DNA from: Streptomyces sp. TG1A-8
GTDB lineage: Bacteria > Actinomycetota > Actinomycetes > Streptomycetales > Streptomycetaceae
NCBI RefSeq assembly: GCF_030499535.1
Contig: NZ_JASTLB010000001.1
Span: forward strand, 434,001-498,000
Direction: 5' to 3'
Length of the DNA stretch: 64,000 nt
Shown: positions 33,623 through 41,186 of the stretch, piece after piece
Layout of the letters: every line of letters begins with the position of its first letter
Position numbering within the stretch: the stretch's first letter is position 1
Notes under the pieces: generated by a model
What the model was told of the DNA's origin: nothing
Seen by the model: the letters and a program-made list of their open reading frames with translations, nothing else
The model's database searches: none
Program-made: the position numbers and the translations under genes

Positions 33623-34427
33623 CCTCGCCGGTCATCTCCCGCAGGGCGGCGGCCGTCTCCGGGTCCGAAGGCAGGAAGGTCTCGATTGCCAGCTCGGAGA
33701 CGGTCACGTCCAGGGGCGTGTTGAAGGTCGCCAGCATCGACACGAAGGAGAGCTGCCTGCCCCGCCAGTCGATCCACAGCGGCAGCGCGTAGGCGTTGCC
33801 GGAAACCGGCGCCGAGGGCCCACCGTCGGGGACCGGGTAGGCCGCCACTTCCCGGTAGAGCTCCGCGATGGCCGCCGAGCCGCTCAGCGCGATCTGCCGT
33901 TCCATCTGGCCCAGCAGATGGGTGCGCCACTGTGCGAGGTTGCGGATCGCGGGGGCCAGGCCCTCCGGGTGGAGCGTCAGGCGCATCGTGTTGATGGGCG
34001 GTTCCAGCAGGTGGGGGGCCGCGCCCGAGATCAGGGCGAGCAGACTGCGATTGGCTTCGACGATACGGTAGTGGCTGTCGTGCACGAGGGCCGGGTTCGG
34101 ATCGTGGACGGCCAACAGCCGTTCGAGTTCCCCGCTGAGCGTCTTCATCGAGGGGTCATCGAGCGGAGTTTCGGGGAATTGCGGGGCGAATCCGGCAGAC
34201 ACCAATAAACTGTTGCGGTCCCTCAGCGGCATGTCGAGGTGTTCGGCGAGCTTCATCAGAAGGGTGTGACTGGGCCTGGCGCGGCCGGTTTCGATGAAAC
34301 TGATGTGCCGGGCGGAGCTGCCGGCCCGGGAGGCCAGTTCGAGCTGGCTGACTCCCCGTCTATCCCGCCACCTGCGCAGAACGGCGCCGACGTCGGGGGT
34401 ATCGGGTGACCGCAGCGAGGTGATCAT
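33588..34427 (-). CDS. XRE family regulator with MmyB-like ligand domain
   Basis: This 279-residue regulator has an N-terminal Cro/C1-type helix-turn-helix (LRRWRDRRGVSQLELASRAGSSARHISFIETGRARPS). The C-terminal domain is of the MmyB type, with NPALVHDSHYRIVEANRSLLAL, MRLTLHPEGLAPAIRNL and ELAIETFLPSD. MmyB-like regulators bind small molecules, possibly fatty acids or cluster products. It is convergent with the SnoaL-like gene and flanked on both sides by ATTACC/GGTAAT palindromes, so a role in local control is likely. Confidence 0.9.
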   Translation of the reverse strand: MITSLRSPDTPDVGAVLRRWRDRRGVSQLELASRAGSSARHISFIETGRARPSHTLLMKLAEHLDMPLRDRNSLLVSAGFAPQFPETPLDDPSMKTLSGELERLLAVHDPNPALVHDSHYRIVEANRSLLALISGAAPHLLEPPINTMRLTLHPEGLAPAIRNLAQWRTHLLGQMERQIALSGSAAIAELYREVAAYPVPDGGPSAPVSGNAYALPLWIDWRGRQLSFVSMLATFNTPLDVTVSELAIETFLPSDPETAAALREMTGEVRPPEPGPGSR

Positions 34428-34965
34428 TGTTCAACATTAGCCGATCGGTTTGGAATGTGTTCCGGGGAAGCCCGACCGTCATAGGACGGTGGCGAGCCCC
34501 TCCGCGACATCAGATATTTCTGCGCCGACGCCCCAGGACGCGCAGTCCCGTTGCTCCTGGATCGCACGCACGCCACCCTTGCCGACCGGGCCGACCGCCG
34601 GCGCCCGGGACGACGTCCCGGCCGGACGCACGGCCGCGGGAGACCGCGGACCCGGTGACGCCCCCGGACCGGGGCCGTGCCCCTCGCGGCGCCTGCCCGC
34701 GGGGCCACGTGCGGGGCGGGTCGCGCGCAGCCGGTCCGCCCCGCGGCGCGCAGGGCCGCGAACCTGCCGGGAGACGCCCGGAGGGACCCCGTCCACCGCC
34801 CCGTCCACGCGTCGGCCCTCGGGCGGGGGCGAGCCGGCGGGCCCCCGCCCGAGGGCCGGACGAGCGGCTCCTTCGAAGGCGTGCCCGGGCCGGCACGGAC
34901 GGGCCCACCCTTGCGCGCCGGCGTCCGCGTACGGCGCCGGTCACGGCACGCCGGCCGGGCTCCTG

Positions 34966-35184
34966 TTACCGCCGATGTGCCGCAGGCGCCGGACCGTGCT
35001 CCACGCCGCCCGCACAGGCGCCGGCTCCGGCGAGCAGCCCGGCCGCCACGGGTGGACCACCGAGCGGACCGCCCCCCCGGTCGGCTCCGGTACTCCGCGC
35101 CGTCGCAAGCGCTGCGAAAATTCCGGCCACCGGACCGGGCCGGCAGGCGGGACACGGCCGGCGGCGCGGACGAGTCGCGCGCAT
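34966..35184 (-). CDS. candidate small protein downstream of the 11-bp array
   Basis: An ATG at 35184 preceded by GAGGAAAG opens a 72-residue frame (MRATRPRRRPCPACRPGP, then a hydrophobic GPLGGPPVAAGLLAGAGACAGG). It lies about 140 bases downstream of the six-fold repeat array on the strand in which that array should activate transcription. Codon bias is only moderate and no family is recognised. The assignment rests mostly on position. Confidence 0.22.
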   Translation of the reverse strand: MRATRPRRRPCPACRPGPVAGIFAALATARSTGADRGGGPLGGPPVAAGLLAGAGACAGGVEHGPAPAAHRR

Positions 35185-35210
35185 CAAAAGCGCTTTCCTC
35201 GGCACCTCCT

Positions 35211-35260
35211 GGTAACCGCACCCATTACCTGGGCGCCCACAGGTAATGAAATAAATTACC
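35211..35260. promoter_or_regulatory. cluster of ATTACC/GGTAAT half-sites
   Basis: CATTACCTG (35223-35231) and CAGGTAATG (35240-35248) form a perfect 9-bp inverted repeat around an 8-base centre. A further ATTACC follows at 35255-35260 and a GGTAAC-like half-site precedes at 35211. The cluster sits just downstream of the leftward promoter predicted from the 11-bp array, where a repressor would block transcription. Confidence 0.5.
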
Positions 35261-35325
35261 CGGCCGACCTTTGAGGCCGCTTTTCAATCTGCCGCCGTTT
35301 TGCACCGCCGATTATTCCCGCTTTT

Positions 35326-35391
35326 CTGACGCGCCACTGACTCGGCTCTGACATGACACTGACTTGGCACTGACGCGCCACTGACTCGCCG
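35326..35391 (-). promoter_or_regulatory. six perfect 11-bp direct repeats, CTGACnnGnCn (candidate SARP array)
   Basis: Six consecutive 11-base units (starting 35326, 35337, 35348, 35359, 35370 and 35381) each begin CTGAC. Units 1 and 5 are identical. Read on the minus strand each unit ends GTCAG, the same TCAG core found three times in each structural promoter of the locus. Nine bases after the last minus-strand TCAG is AATAAT, a good -10 element, so leftward transcription is predicted. The SARP gene lies 490 bases to the right. Confidence 0.75.
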
Positions 35392-35499
35392 CCTGGCGGA
35401 AAATGTAGGCCAGGGTGTCATTGGACTCCCTGCACAGCCGCCGCGAACACCGGACTTCCCACCTCGCCCGTCGGCGCGTCGCACCTCCGGGGCCTGTCA

Positions 35500-35516
35500 A
35501 TTACCTTTGAGGTAAT
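35500..35516. promoter_or_regulatory. ATTACC-N5-GGTAAT palindrome
   Basis: ATTACC-TTTGA-GGTAAT repeats the core and spacer length of the site at 33153-33173, on the far side of the XRE gene and the 11-bp array. Confidence 0.5.
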
Positions 35517-35593
35517 GGGCGGAGATGCCCCCCAATCACGCCGCCATTCCCCTGGCCGGACGCTCCCTGAGAATCGAATCCGTCAACGCCGAG

Positions 35594-35625
35594 TTGACAA
35601 AATCGAAGGGGCGTTGGTGAATAAT
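35594..35625 (+). promoter_or_regulatory. candidate SARP gene promoter
   Basis: A consensus -35 TTGACA (35594-35599) is followed by GAATAAT (35619-35625), a plausible but widely spaced -10, within an AT-rich stretch upstream of the SARP gene. The leader would be about 250 bases. Confidence 0.35.
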
Positions 35626-35881
35626 CGTTCCTGCAATCAACGCTTCGCCCTTTTTACCCCTTATTTCATGACGGACTCATAAGATTTTCAACCTCTCACG
35701 CACCTTGGCCAATAATCGACTCCCACCATCCCCGCCCTCTTGCCCCTCCCTTATTTCGTCGTATTAATTAATATCTGAATAGGGGCCGTCGCTCATGCAT
35801 GATCGGAGAATGTCTGTGCTGAAGAGGGTTGGTTCTTCGTACCGGGCTGTTGTCTCCAGTCGCTGCTCCGAAGGCAGAGAG

Positions 35882-36724
35882 GTGAACCCGGAAAAAAGCA
35901 AAGAGAGCAAGAGCGAATTGGACTTCAGGCTCCTCGGACCACTGGAGATCCGGGCCGGCGACCAGGTCAGTACCGTCGGAGGTGCCCGCCAGCGCACCCT
36001 GCTGGCCATCCTGCTCGTCGACAGCGGACGGCTGCTCTCCGTGGACCAGCTGTACGGAGAATTGTGGGGCGAGGCCCCGCCGCCCACCATGGGCAACTCG
36101 CTCCAGGCGCACGTGTACCGGTTGCGCCGCACGCTGCAGCAGATCTCGCACCCGACGGCCGGCCCCCGTCTGCTCAACCGCTCCTCCGGCTACGTCCTCG
36201 AACTGAACGGTGCGACGGTCGACACCAACACCTTCCACCAGACGGTCTCCCGGGCACGGGCCCGCATGTACACCGATCCCGTCGCCGCGCACGCCCTGTT
36301 CAAGGAGGCGCTCTCCCTGTGGCAGGGCGAACCGTTCCAGGGCATCGCCCAGGGTCCCAGGTGCCGCAGCATCGCCCTCCAGCTCAAGGAGGAGTACCTC
36401 ACCGCGCTCGAGGACAAGCTCTCGCTCGACATCGACATCGCCGACCCGGTCCGCACCATCGGTGAACTCAAGAGGATGAGCGCCGCTCACCCGTGGCGCG
36501 AGCGCATCATCGAGCTGCTCATGCTCGCCCTGTACCGGGCGGGCCGCCAGGCCGAGGCGCTGGAGACCTACTACAGCACCCGGCGCCGGCTCGTCGAGGA
36601 GCTGGGCATCGAACCCTCCGTCCAGCTCAGGGAGCTGCTGCGGGAAATCCTCGCCCAGGAAACCCGGACGCACAGGCCGGCCTTCGCGCGGAGTGCCCGG
36701 GTCCCGGTGACCAGCGGCAACTGA
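35882..36724 (+). CDS. SARP family transcriptional activator
   Basis: This is a Streptomyces antibiotic regulatory protein of about 280 residues. The OmpR-type winged helix is FRLLGPLEIRAGDQ, RQRTLLAILLVDSGRLLSVDQLYGELWG and NSLQAHVYRLRRTL. The bacterial transcriptional activation domain follows (DTNTFHQTVSRARA, ALSLWQGEPF, ERIIELLMLALYRAGRQAEALETY and LGIEPSVQLRELLREIL). SARPs bind 11-bp-spaced direct repeats and recruit RNA polymerase, so this protein is the natural ligand of the TCAG repeat sites here. I prefer the GTG at 35882, because the 29 codons from the ATG at 35795 have poor third-position GC and no homology. Confidence 0.92.
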   Translation: MNPEKSKESKSELDFRLLGPLEIRAGDQVSTVGGARQRTLLAILLVDSGRLLSVDQLYGELWGEAPPPTMGNSLQAHVYRLRRTLQQISHPTAGPRLLNRSSGYVLELNGATVDTNTFHQTVSRARARMYTDPVAAHALFKEALSLWQGEPFQGIAQGPRCRSIALQLKEEYLTALEDKLSLDIDIADPVRTIGELKRMSAAHPWRERIIELLMLALYRAGRQAEALETYYSTRRRLVEELGIEPSVQLRELLREILAQETRTHRPAFARSARVPVTSGN

Positions 36725-37115
36725 GGGGCCCGCCGCCCGGTCGGCGGTGGGGTGGGGCTCGATGCGGCCGTCGGCGCGATCGCGCGCAGCCCGGCCGCTC
36801 CCCGCACACCGCGGTTCGACCGACACGACGGCAGGCGCGTCGCCCGCGCACACCCGCCGCACCACCACCCGGCCGGTCGGCGAACGCCCCGTCGCGGTTC
36901 CGCCCGTCCACCCGGCGCACCGGTGGACCGGCACCCGGGCAGGCCCGTCGGCGGAGACGGACGGGTTCCGGCGGCGCGACGGGAAGCCGGCTCCCGGCAC
37001 CGCCGTACGCACCGGTTCAGTACGGGCTCGGCCCACTCGGCGGCCGGGGAGCGGCGCTCCCGCCGGTATGGGCCGGACCGTGCGGCACCTTGCGCACACC
37101 GGGCGCGGTGGCCGG
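36725..37115. other. intergenic region, nothing recognised
   Basis: These 390 bases separate the SARP gene from the convergent SDR gene. Open frames on both strands have no family-like sequence. Only a short imperfect stem (CCGCCG/CGGCGG) just after the SARP stop could act as a terminator. Confidence 0.4.
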
Positions 37116-37916
37116 TCATTCCTGGTCGCCGGAGCCGGGTTCGGCCATCTTGCGGTGGGCCTCACCCTTGAGCCGGTCCGGGAGCACCTTGTCGGCCAGT
37201 CCCTGCGCCTTGGTCTTCGCGGAGCCTGCGACGAGCTTGTCCTTGCCCGAGAAGAGGGCGTCCAGTCCCTGCTGCGCGACCTGGGCGGGGTCGTCCTTGT
37301 CCTGCTGGCCGATCCTGGTGTCGTCCATGCCGGCCCGGTGGAAGAAGTCCGTCTCGGTGGGGCCGGGCATCAGCGCGGTCAACGTGACGCCGGTGTCCTT
37401 CAGCTCGTTCTGCAGGGCCTGGGTGAACGACTGCAGGAACGACTTGGACGCGTTGTACACGGCCTGGAAGGAGCCGGGCATCGTGGACGCGATGGAGGAG
37501 GTGACGAGGATGCGGCCCTCGTCCCGGGCCGCCATGTCCCGCACGACGTGCTTGGCCAGGTGCACGGTCGAACGGACGTTGAGGTCGATGATGTCCAGCT
37601 CGTCGGCCAGGTCGGTGTCCGTGAAGGCGCCACCGCGCCCCACCCCGGCGTTCAGGACAGCGACAGCGAGCGGCCGGCCTGCCGCGGTGACCGCCCGGTG
37701 GAGGGCTTCGACCTCGTCGGCGAGGCGCAGATCCGCCCGGACCGCCTGCACCGTGGCGCCGGCCGTCCGGATCTGCTGGGCCGCCCGCTGCAGGCCGGCC
37801 TCGTCCTCGGCGTTGATGACCAGGTCGTGGCCCCGCTCGGCGAGCTGCTTGGCCAGTTCGAGACCGATACCGCTGGACGCGCCCGTGACGAGGGCGAGAG
37901 GTTTGACGTCGTTCAT
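37116..37916 (-). CDS. short-chain dehydrogenase/reductase
   Basis: This 266-residue classical SDR has the cofactor motif LALVTGASSGIGLELAKQLAERG, the stabilising VLNAGVG, and the catalytic Ser and YxxxK in VTSSIAS and VYNASKSFL. LTALMPGPTETDFF follows. An odd Lys-rich C-terminal tail (KTKAQGLADKVLPDRLKGEAHRKMAE) resembles SDRs found with stress proteins. Substrate unknown. The 477 bases upstream (37917-38393) contain no recognisable gene. Confidence 0.88.
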   Translation of the reverse strand: MNDVKPLALVTGASSGIGLELAKQLAERGHDLVINAEDEAGLQRAAQQIRTAGATVQAVRADLRLADEVEALHRAVTAAGRPLAVAVLNAGVGRGGAFTDTDLADELDIIDLNVRSTVHLAKHVVRDMAARDEGRILVTSSIASTMPGSFQAVYNASKSFLQSFTQALQNELKDTGVTLTALMPGPTETDFFHRAGMDDTRIGQQDKDDPAQVAQQGLDALFSGKDKLVAGSAKTKAQGLADKVLPDRLKGEAHRKMAEPGSGDQE

Positions 37917-38393
37917 GAACGGTTCTCCTTCCGGGCGGTGATGACGCTGCCGCCGAGCGCCTCGGTGCCCGGGATCCGGGGGCGGGGCTGGGGGTGCCGT
38001 CGGCGACGAGCGTGCGCATGGCCCCCTGTTCCCCGATCCGCGGTCCCTGAACGGCGGGTCGCGCAGGTCTTCACACGGGCGGAGGCGGGCCTTCCGGCCG
38101 GGCGTCCCGAACGGCCTGCCACCCGACCCCGGCGCGCCCCGCGCCGCGGGCAACCGCTTCGCGGGGCGTCCCGCGCCGCCGGTGCAGCCCGCTCCGACGG
38201 CTTTCACCCGTTCGGCCCCTCGTCCGCGCAGGAGCGAACGTGCCCACCGGCCGCCCGGCACGCCCGGCCCCGGCGCCCTCCGCACGCTCCCGGACCCCCC
38301 GGGGCCCCTCGGCGGCCGGCACCGCCGAACACCTGGCGGGTCATACTCGACCGAAGGGGTCGGAACGTGTCGGTGACCCGCGGAGGTGCAGCC

Positions 38394-39554
38394 ATGCACG
38401 ACAACGCCGAAGGCGACGACAGCCCCGTCGAGGAGCGCGACCTGCACGACGGGGCCGGCGCCGGGGAAACCGGCGGGTACGTCGAGCCGGAGCCGGACGA
38501 CGGCGAGGAGCCGGATTTCCACGGCGGGGACGAGGCGGCCACCGCCTACGGGGACGCCGTCGTCCCCGTAGGCGGTGGGAGCGCCGGTGCCGGCGTGGCG
38601 GCCGCTGCGGCTCCCGACGTCTTCCTCGACGTTCCCCTCCTGAAGGTCGACCAGATCGACCTCGACGTCGAGGACCTGCGGGCGCGCGTTTCACTGCAGG
38701 CCGAGGTGCTGGACCTGCTGAAGCTGAATGTGGGCGCCGACGTCGCGCTGGGCCGGGTGCACCTGGGCATCTCCGGTGTGGAGGCGCAGGCGCAGCTCGA
38801 GGTCCGTCTCGACAACGTCGCGGCGATCATCAGCCGGGTGCTCACCACGCTCGACCGCAACCCGCAGATCCTGCAGGAGCTGGCACGTGGGGTCGGGTCC
38901 GCCGTGCGGGACGTCGGTGGCGGGGCGCGGCGGGCCGTTGGTGAGCTGGGTACGGGCGCGGGCAGAGCCGTCGAGGACGTCGGCCGGGGCGCCGGGTCGG
39001 CGGTAGGGGACGTGGGCCGCGGCGCCGGCGGTGCGGTGGAGGACGTCGGCCACGGCGCCGCAGGGGCCGTCGAGGACGTCGGCCGGGGCGCCGGGTCGGC
39101 GGTAGGGGACGTGGGCCGCGGCGCCGGCGGTGCGGTGGAGGACGTCGGCCACGGCGCCGCAGGGGCCGTCGAGGACGTCGGCCGGGGCGCCGGGTCGGCG
39201 GTAGGGGACGTGGGCCGCGGCGCCGGCGGTGCGGTGGAGGACGTGGCCGGTGAGGTGGGCCGGACCGTCGGTGAGGGGACCGGTGACGCCACCGGAGACG
39301 TGGCAGAAGCGGTGGGCGGCGCGGCGCGCAAGGGCGGTGGCGCCGCCGAGGACGTCCAGGGCGCGGCGGGCGGCGCCGTGCGCCGCGCCGCCCCGGCCGG
39401 ACGGGCCACGCCGCGCAGGGCCGCCGAGGGGGAACGCGGCCGGACGGCGCCGGGCCGGGACAGCGCTCGCGCGCGCCGGGTGCGCGCCGAGGACGGGAAG
39501 GAGCCGTCGCGGCCCGCCCGCCGTACCGGCGGCAGGCGTGAGGAGCCGCCGTGA
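38394..39554 (+). CDS. protein with conserved helical core and 11-residue repeats
   Basis: This 386-residue protein has an acidic N-terminus (HDNAEGDDSPVEERD) and a conserved actinobacterial core (DVPLLKVDQIDLDVEDLRARVSLQ and LDNVAAIISRVLTTLDRNPQILQELARGVG). A long array of 11-residue units follows (AVEDVGRGAGS, AVGDVGRGAGG, AVEDVGHGAAG), ending in a basic tail (RRAAPAGRATPRRAAEGERGR). Eleven-residue periodicity is typical of LEA/apolipoprotein-like amphipathic helices that bind membranes or protect proteins. No signal peptide. Function unknown. GGAGG precedes the ATG. The DNA in the array is nearly identical between copies. Confidence 0.8.
   Translation: MHDNAEGDDSPVEERDLHDGAGAGETGGYVEPEPDDGEEPDFHGGDEAATAYGDAVVPVGGGSAGAGVAAAAAPDVFLDVPLLKVDQIDLDVEDLRARVSLQAEVLDLLKLNVGADVALGRVHLGISGVEAQAQLEVRLDNVAAIISRVLTTLDRNPQILQELARGVGSAVRDVGGGARRAVGELGTGAGRAVEDVGRGAGSAVGDVGRGAGGAVEDVGHGAAGAVEDVGRGAGSAVGDVGRGAGGAVEDVGHGAAGAVEDVGRGAGSAVGDVGRGAGGAVEDVAGEVGRTVGEGTGDATGDVAEAVGGAARKGGGAAEDVQGAAGGAVRRAAPAGRATPRRAAEGERGRTAPGRDSARARRVRAEDGKEPSRPARRTGGRREEPP
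38967..39244 (+). repeat. 99-bp in-frame tandem repeats, 2.8 copies
   Basis: The units 38967-39065 and 39066-39164 are identical, and 39165-39244 matches the first 80 bases of the unit. Each encodes three 11-residue blocks. Identity at silent positions points to recent expansion or gene conversion. Confidence 0.9.
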
Positions 39555-39659
39555 ACGGCCGGGGGCACGGGACCACGGGACGCCGGCCCGCCCGCCGCCG
39601 CCGGACGGGGCCCGGGCCGGGAGCACGTCGCGGGTGGGGGCCCGCGACCGGACATCTCG

Positions 39660-39899
39660 TTGCGGACGACGGTCGGGGCCGACCGCCTCCGCTTCGCGGA
39701 GGAACCGCGGACTTGCGTCGGCTTCCCCGGTACCGGGGAGCGGGAGTCGACGTCCCGGAGCGATCGGACCAACCTTCCCGGCAAGGTCGTTCCGGGTGAG
39801 GACTACCACCACGTCACCGTCAGCCACCACCTCGCGACCCTGCTCGGCGGGGAACCGCGGGGCGGGCGGGACGGGCCGGGTGGCACGGACGGGCGGTGA
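39660..39899 (+). CDS. possible small conserved protein
   Basis: A frame with coding character reads LRTTVGADRLRFAEEP, FPGTGERES and SDRTNLPGKVVPGEDYHHVTV, recalling small actinobacterial proteins of unknown function with an RTNLPDxVxPGVxY motif. It is in the same frame as the preceding repeat protein, separated only by that gene's TGA at 39552 and 35 open codons. No ATG or GTG start is available; TTG at 39660 is assumed. It may be a separate gene or a C-terminal domain cut off by a stop mutation. Confidence 0.35.
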   Translation: MRTTVGADRLRFAEEPRTCVGFPGTGERESTSRSDRTNLPGKVVPGEDYHHVTVSHHLATLLGGEPRGGRDGPGGTDGR

Positions 39900-39966
39900 G
39901 CGCACCGCCGTGCCCCGCGACGGCGCCGCCCACCGGGGGCGGCGCCGCCCACCGGGGGCGGGCCGG

Positions 39967-40869
39967 TCAGCAGTAGAGGTTGGCGCCCGCCGTGGTGCCC
40001 AGGATCTGGACGAAGCGCTGGTAGGCGTCCACCCGGCTCTGGACCTGCGCGGGGTTCTTGCCGTCGCACTCCAGTGATCCGTTGATGCTGCGGATGGTCT
40101 GGCCGAATCCGGCGCCGTTGACCATCGCGTTGTGGGGGGTCATCGTGCCGGGGCCCGTCTGCGTGTTCCAGTACCACAACCCGGTCTTCCAGGCGACGGA
40201 GGCGTCCGTCTGCACCAGGTTGGGGTTGTTGAGCAGGTCGATGCCCAACGCGTCGCCCGCCGCCTTGTAGTTGAAGTTCCAGCTGAGCTGGATGGGCCCG
40301 CGGCCGTAGTAGGCCGCCTGCCCGGCCGGGCATCCGTAGGGCTGGCTCCAGTCGCAGTAGTGCGGGTAGTTGGCGGTGTTCTGCTCCACCACGTAGACGA
40401 GCCCGCCGGTTTCGTGGCTGACGTTGGCGAGGAAAGCCGCGGCCTCCTGCTTCTTCACGGTGTCGCTGCCCGTGTTGGCGAAGCCCGGGTACGCGCTCAG
40501 GGCCGCCTTCAGACCGTTGTAGGTGTAGAACGAATTCCGGTTCGGGAACATCTGGTTGAACTGCGCCTCACTCACGACGAAGCTGCCGGAGGGGTCGGTG
40601 GAGCCGCCGTCGCAGGCGTAGGGTTCCCAGTACCAGGTGCTGATGACCGGGTCGTAGCCGGGGTTGTCGTGCTCCGCGATGTAGGCCTTGCCGTCGGTGT
40701 AGCGGACGATGTCGCCGGTGACGTAGGACCTGCCGGCCGTCCAGCTCGGGTAGCTCGAACAGGACGCGGCGGAAGCTTCCGCGCCCGGCAGCAGCGCCGG
40801 AGTCGCGGTGCCGACCACGATCGCGGCCAGCAGGGCGGCAAGTCGGGCGGAGGGGCGGCGCTTCGACAC
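39967..40869 (-). CDS. secreted GH19 chitinase with chitin-binding domain
   Basis: This 300-residue exported endochitinase has a signal peptide (RLAALLAAIVVGTATPALLPGAEASA) followed by a CBM5/12-type chitin-binding domain (YPSWTAGRSYVTGDIVRYTDGKAYIAEHDN, W-Y-W-E-P). The GH19 catalytic domain has FVVSEAQFNQMFPNRNSFYTYNGL, the catalytic Glu in NVSHETGG, and AAYYGRGPIQLSWNFNY with the second Glu position replaced by context typical of bacterial GH19. It ends with NLYC. The start is the GTG at 40869, with AAGGAAG 8 bases upstream. The promoter has a dre-like site. Confidence 0.92.
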   Translation of the reverse strand: MSKRRPSARLAALLAAIVVGTATPALLPGAEASAASCSSYPSWTAGRSYVTGDIVRYTDGKAYIAEHDNPGYDPVISTWYWEPYACDGGSTDPSGSFVVSEAQFNQMFPNRNSFYTYNGLKAALSAYPGFANTGSDTVKKQEAAAFLANVSHETGGLVYVVEQNTANYPHYCDWSQPYGCPAGQAAYYGRGPIQLSWNFNYKAAGDALGIDLLNNPNLVQTDASVAWKTGLWYWNTQTGPGTMTPHNAMVNGAGFGQTIRSINGSLECDGKNPAQVQSRVDAYQRFVQILGTTAGANLYC

Positions 40870-40982
40870 GGGACCACTTCCTTTGCGTTGCCAGGCCGTA
40901 CCGATGGCGAGGAAGGGCTCTGTGCGCACGCGCCGACGGAGTCGGCCACGGCATCGGTGCGGCCGCGGTGGGGGGTGTGGGG

Positions 40983-41023
40983 CCACACTCAACCGCTTTG
41001 GTATGTACCAGTCAAGAGTGTGG
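40983..41023 (-). promoter_or_regulatory. dre-like (DasR) site within a nested inverted repeat, chitinase promoter
   Basis: TGGTATGTACCA (40999-41010) keeps the TGGT/ACCA arms of the DasR dre element but not its CTAG centre. It is nested between CCACACTC (40983-40990) and GAGTGTGG (41016-41023). On the minus strand TTGACT overlaps it as a -35. Chitinase genes of streptomycetes are DasR targets, so GlcNAc-responsive control is likely. No gene is present between 40870 and 41186. Confidence 0.6.
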
Positions 41024-41186
41024 ATCTGTCTTCGGACAACCCCGGCGGGCCGCGGTGGCGCGGGGAACGCGGCCTGACGGCGGGTCAACCGCCCGTGACG
41101 GACGGCGGATCCGTTCCGCCGGGTCGCCCCGGCCGCCCGCCCGGGGCGCACCGGGCGCCGCCGCCTCCCGTGCGGCCGACGGCGCG

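Larger units (their letters stand above)
34428..35881. other. 1.45-kb regulatory intergenic region before the SARP gene
   Basis: No convincing gene lies here, although several high-GC frames are open. From about 35210 the base composition becomes AT-richer and regulatory elements cluster. These are ATTACC/GGTAAT half-sites (35211-35260), a six-fold 11-bp array (35326-35391), an ATTACC-N5-GGTAAT palindrome (35500-35516), a TTGACA promoter-like box (35594) and a perfect AT palindrome (TATTAATTAATA, 35762-35773). The left part, 34440-35180, looks like spacer or decayed DNA. Confidence 0.6.

Noticed and set aside
34424..35221. A 265-codon minus-strand frame in the regulatory intergenic region.
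   Set aside because: The sequence is Arg/Pro/Gly noise, contains an early TTA codon and overlaps the start of the XRE gene.
35762..35773. TATTAATTAATA palindrome before the SARP gene.
   Set aside because: It is perfect but purely AT; in an AT-rich patch this is not enough to call an operator.
38967..39244. CRISPR-like array.
   Set aside because: The repeats are contiguous without spacers, in frame inside a coding region, and encode regular 11-residue units.
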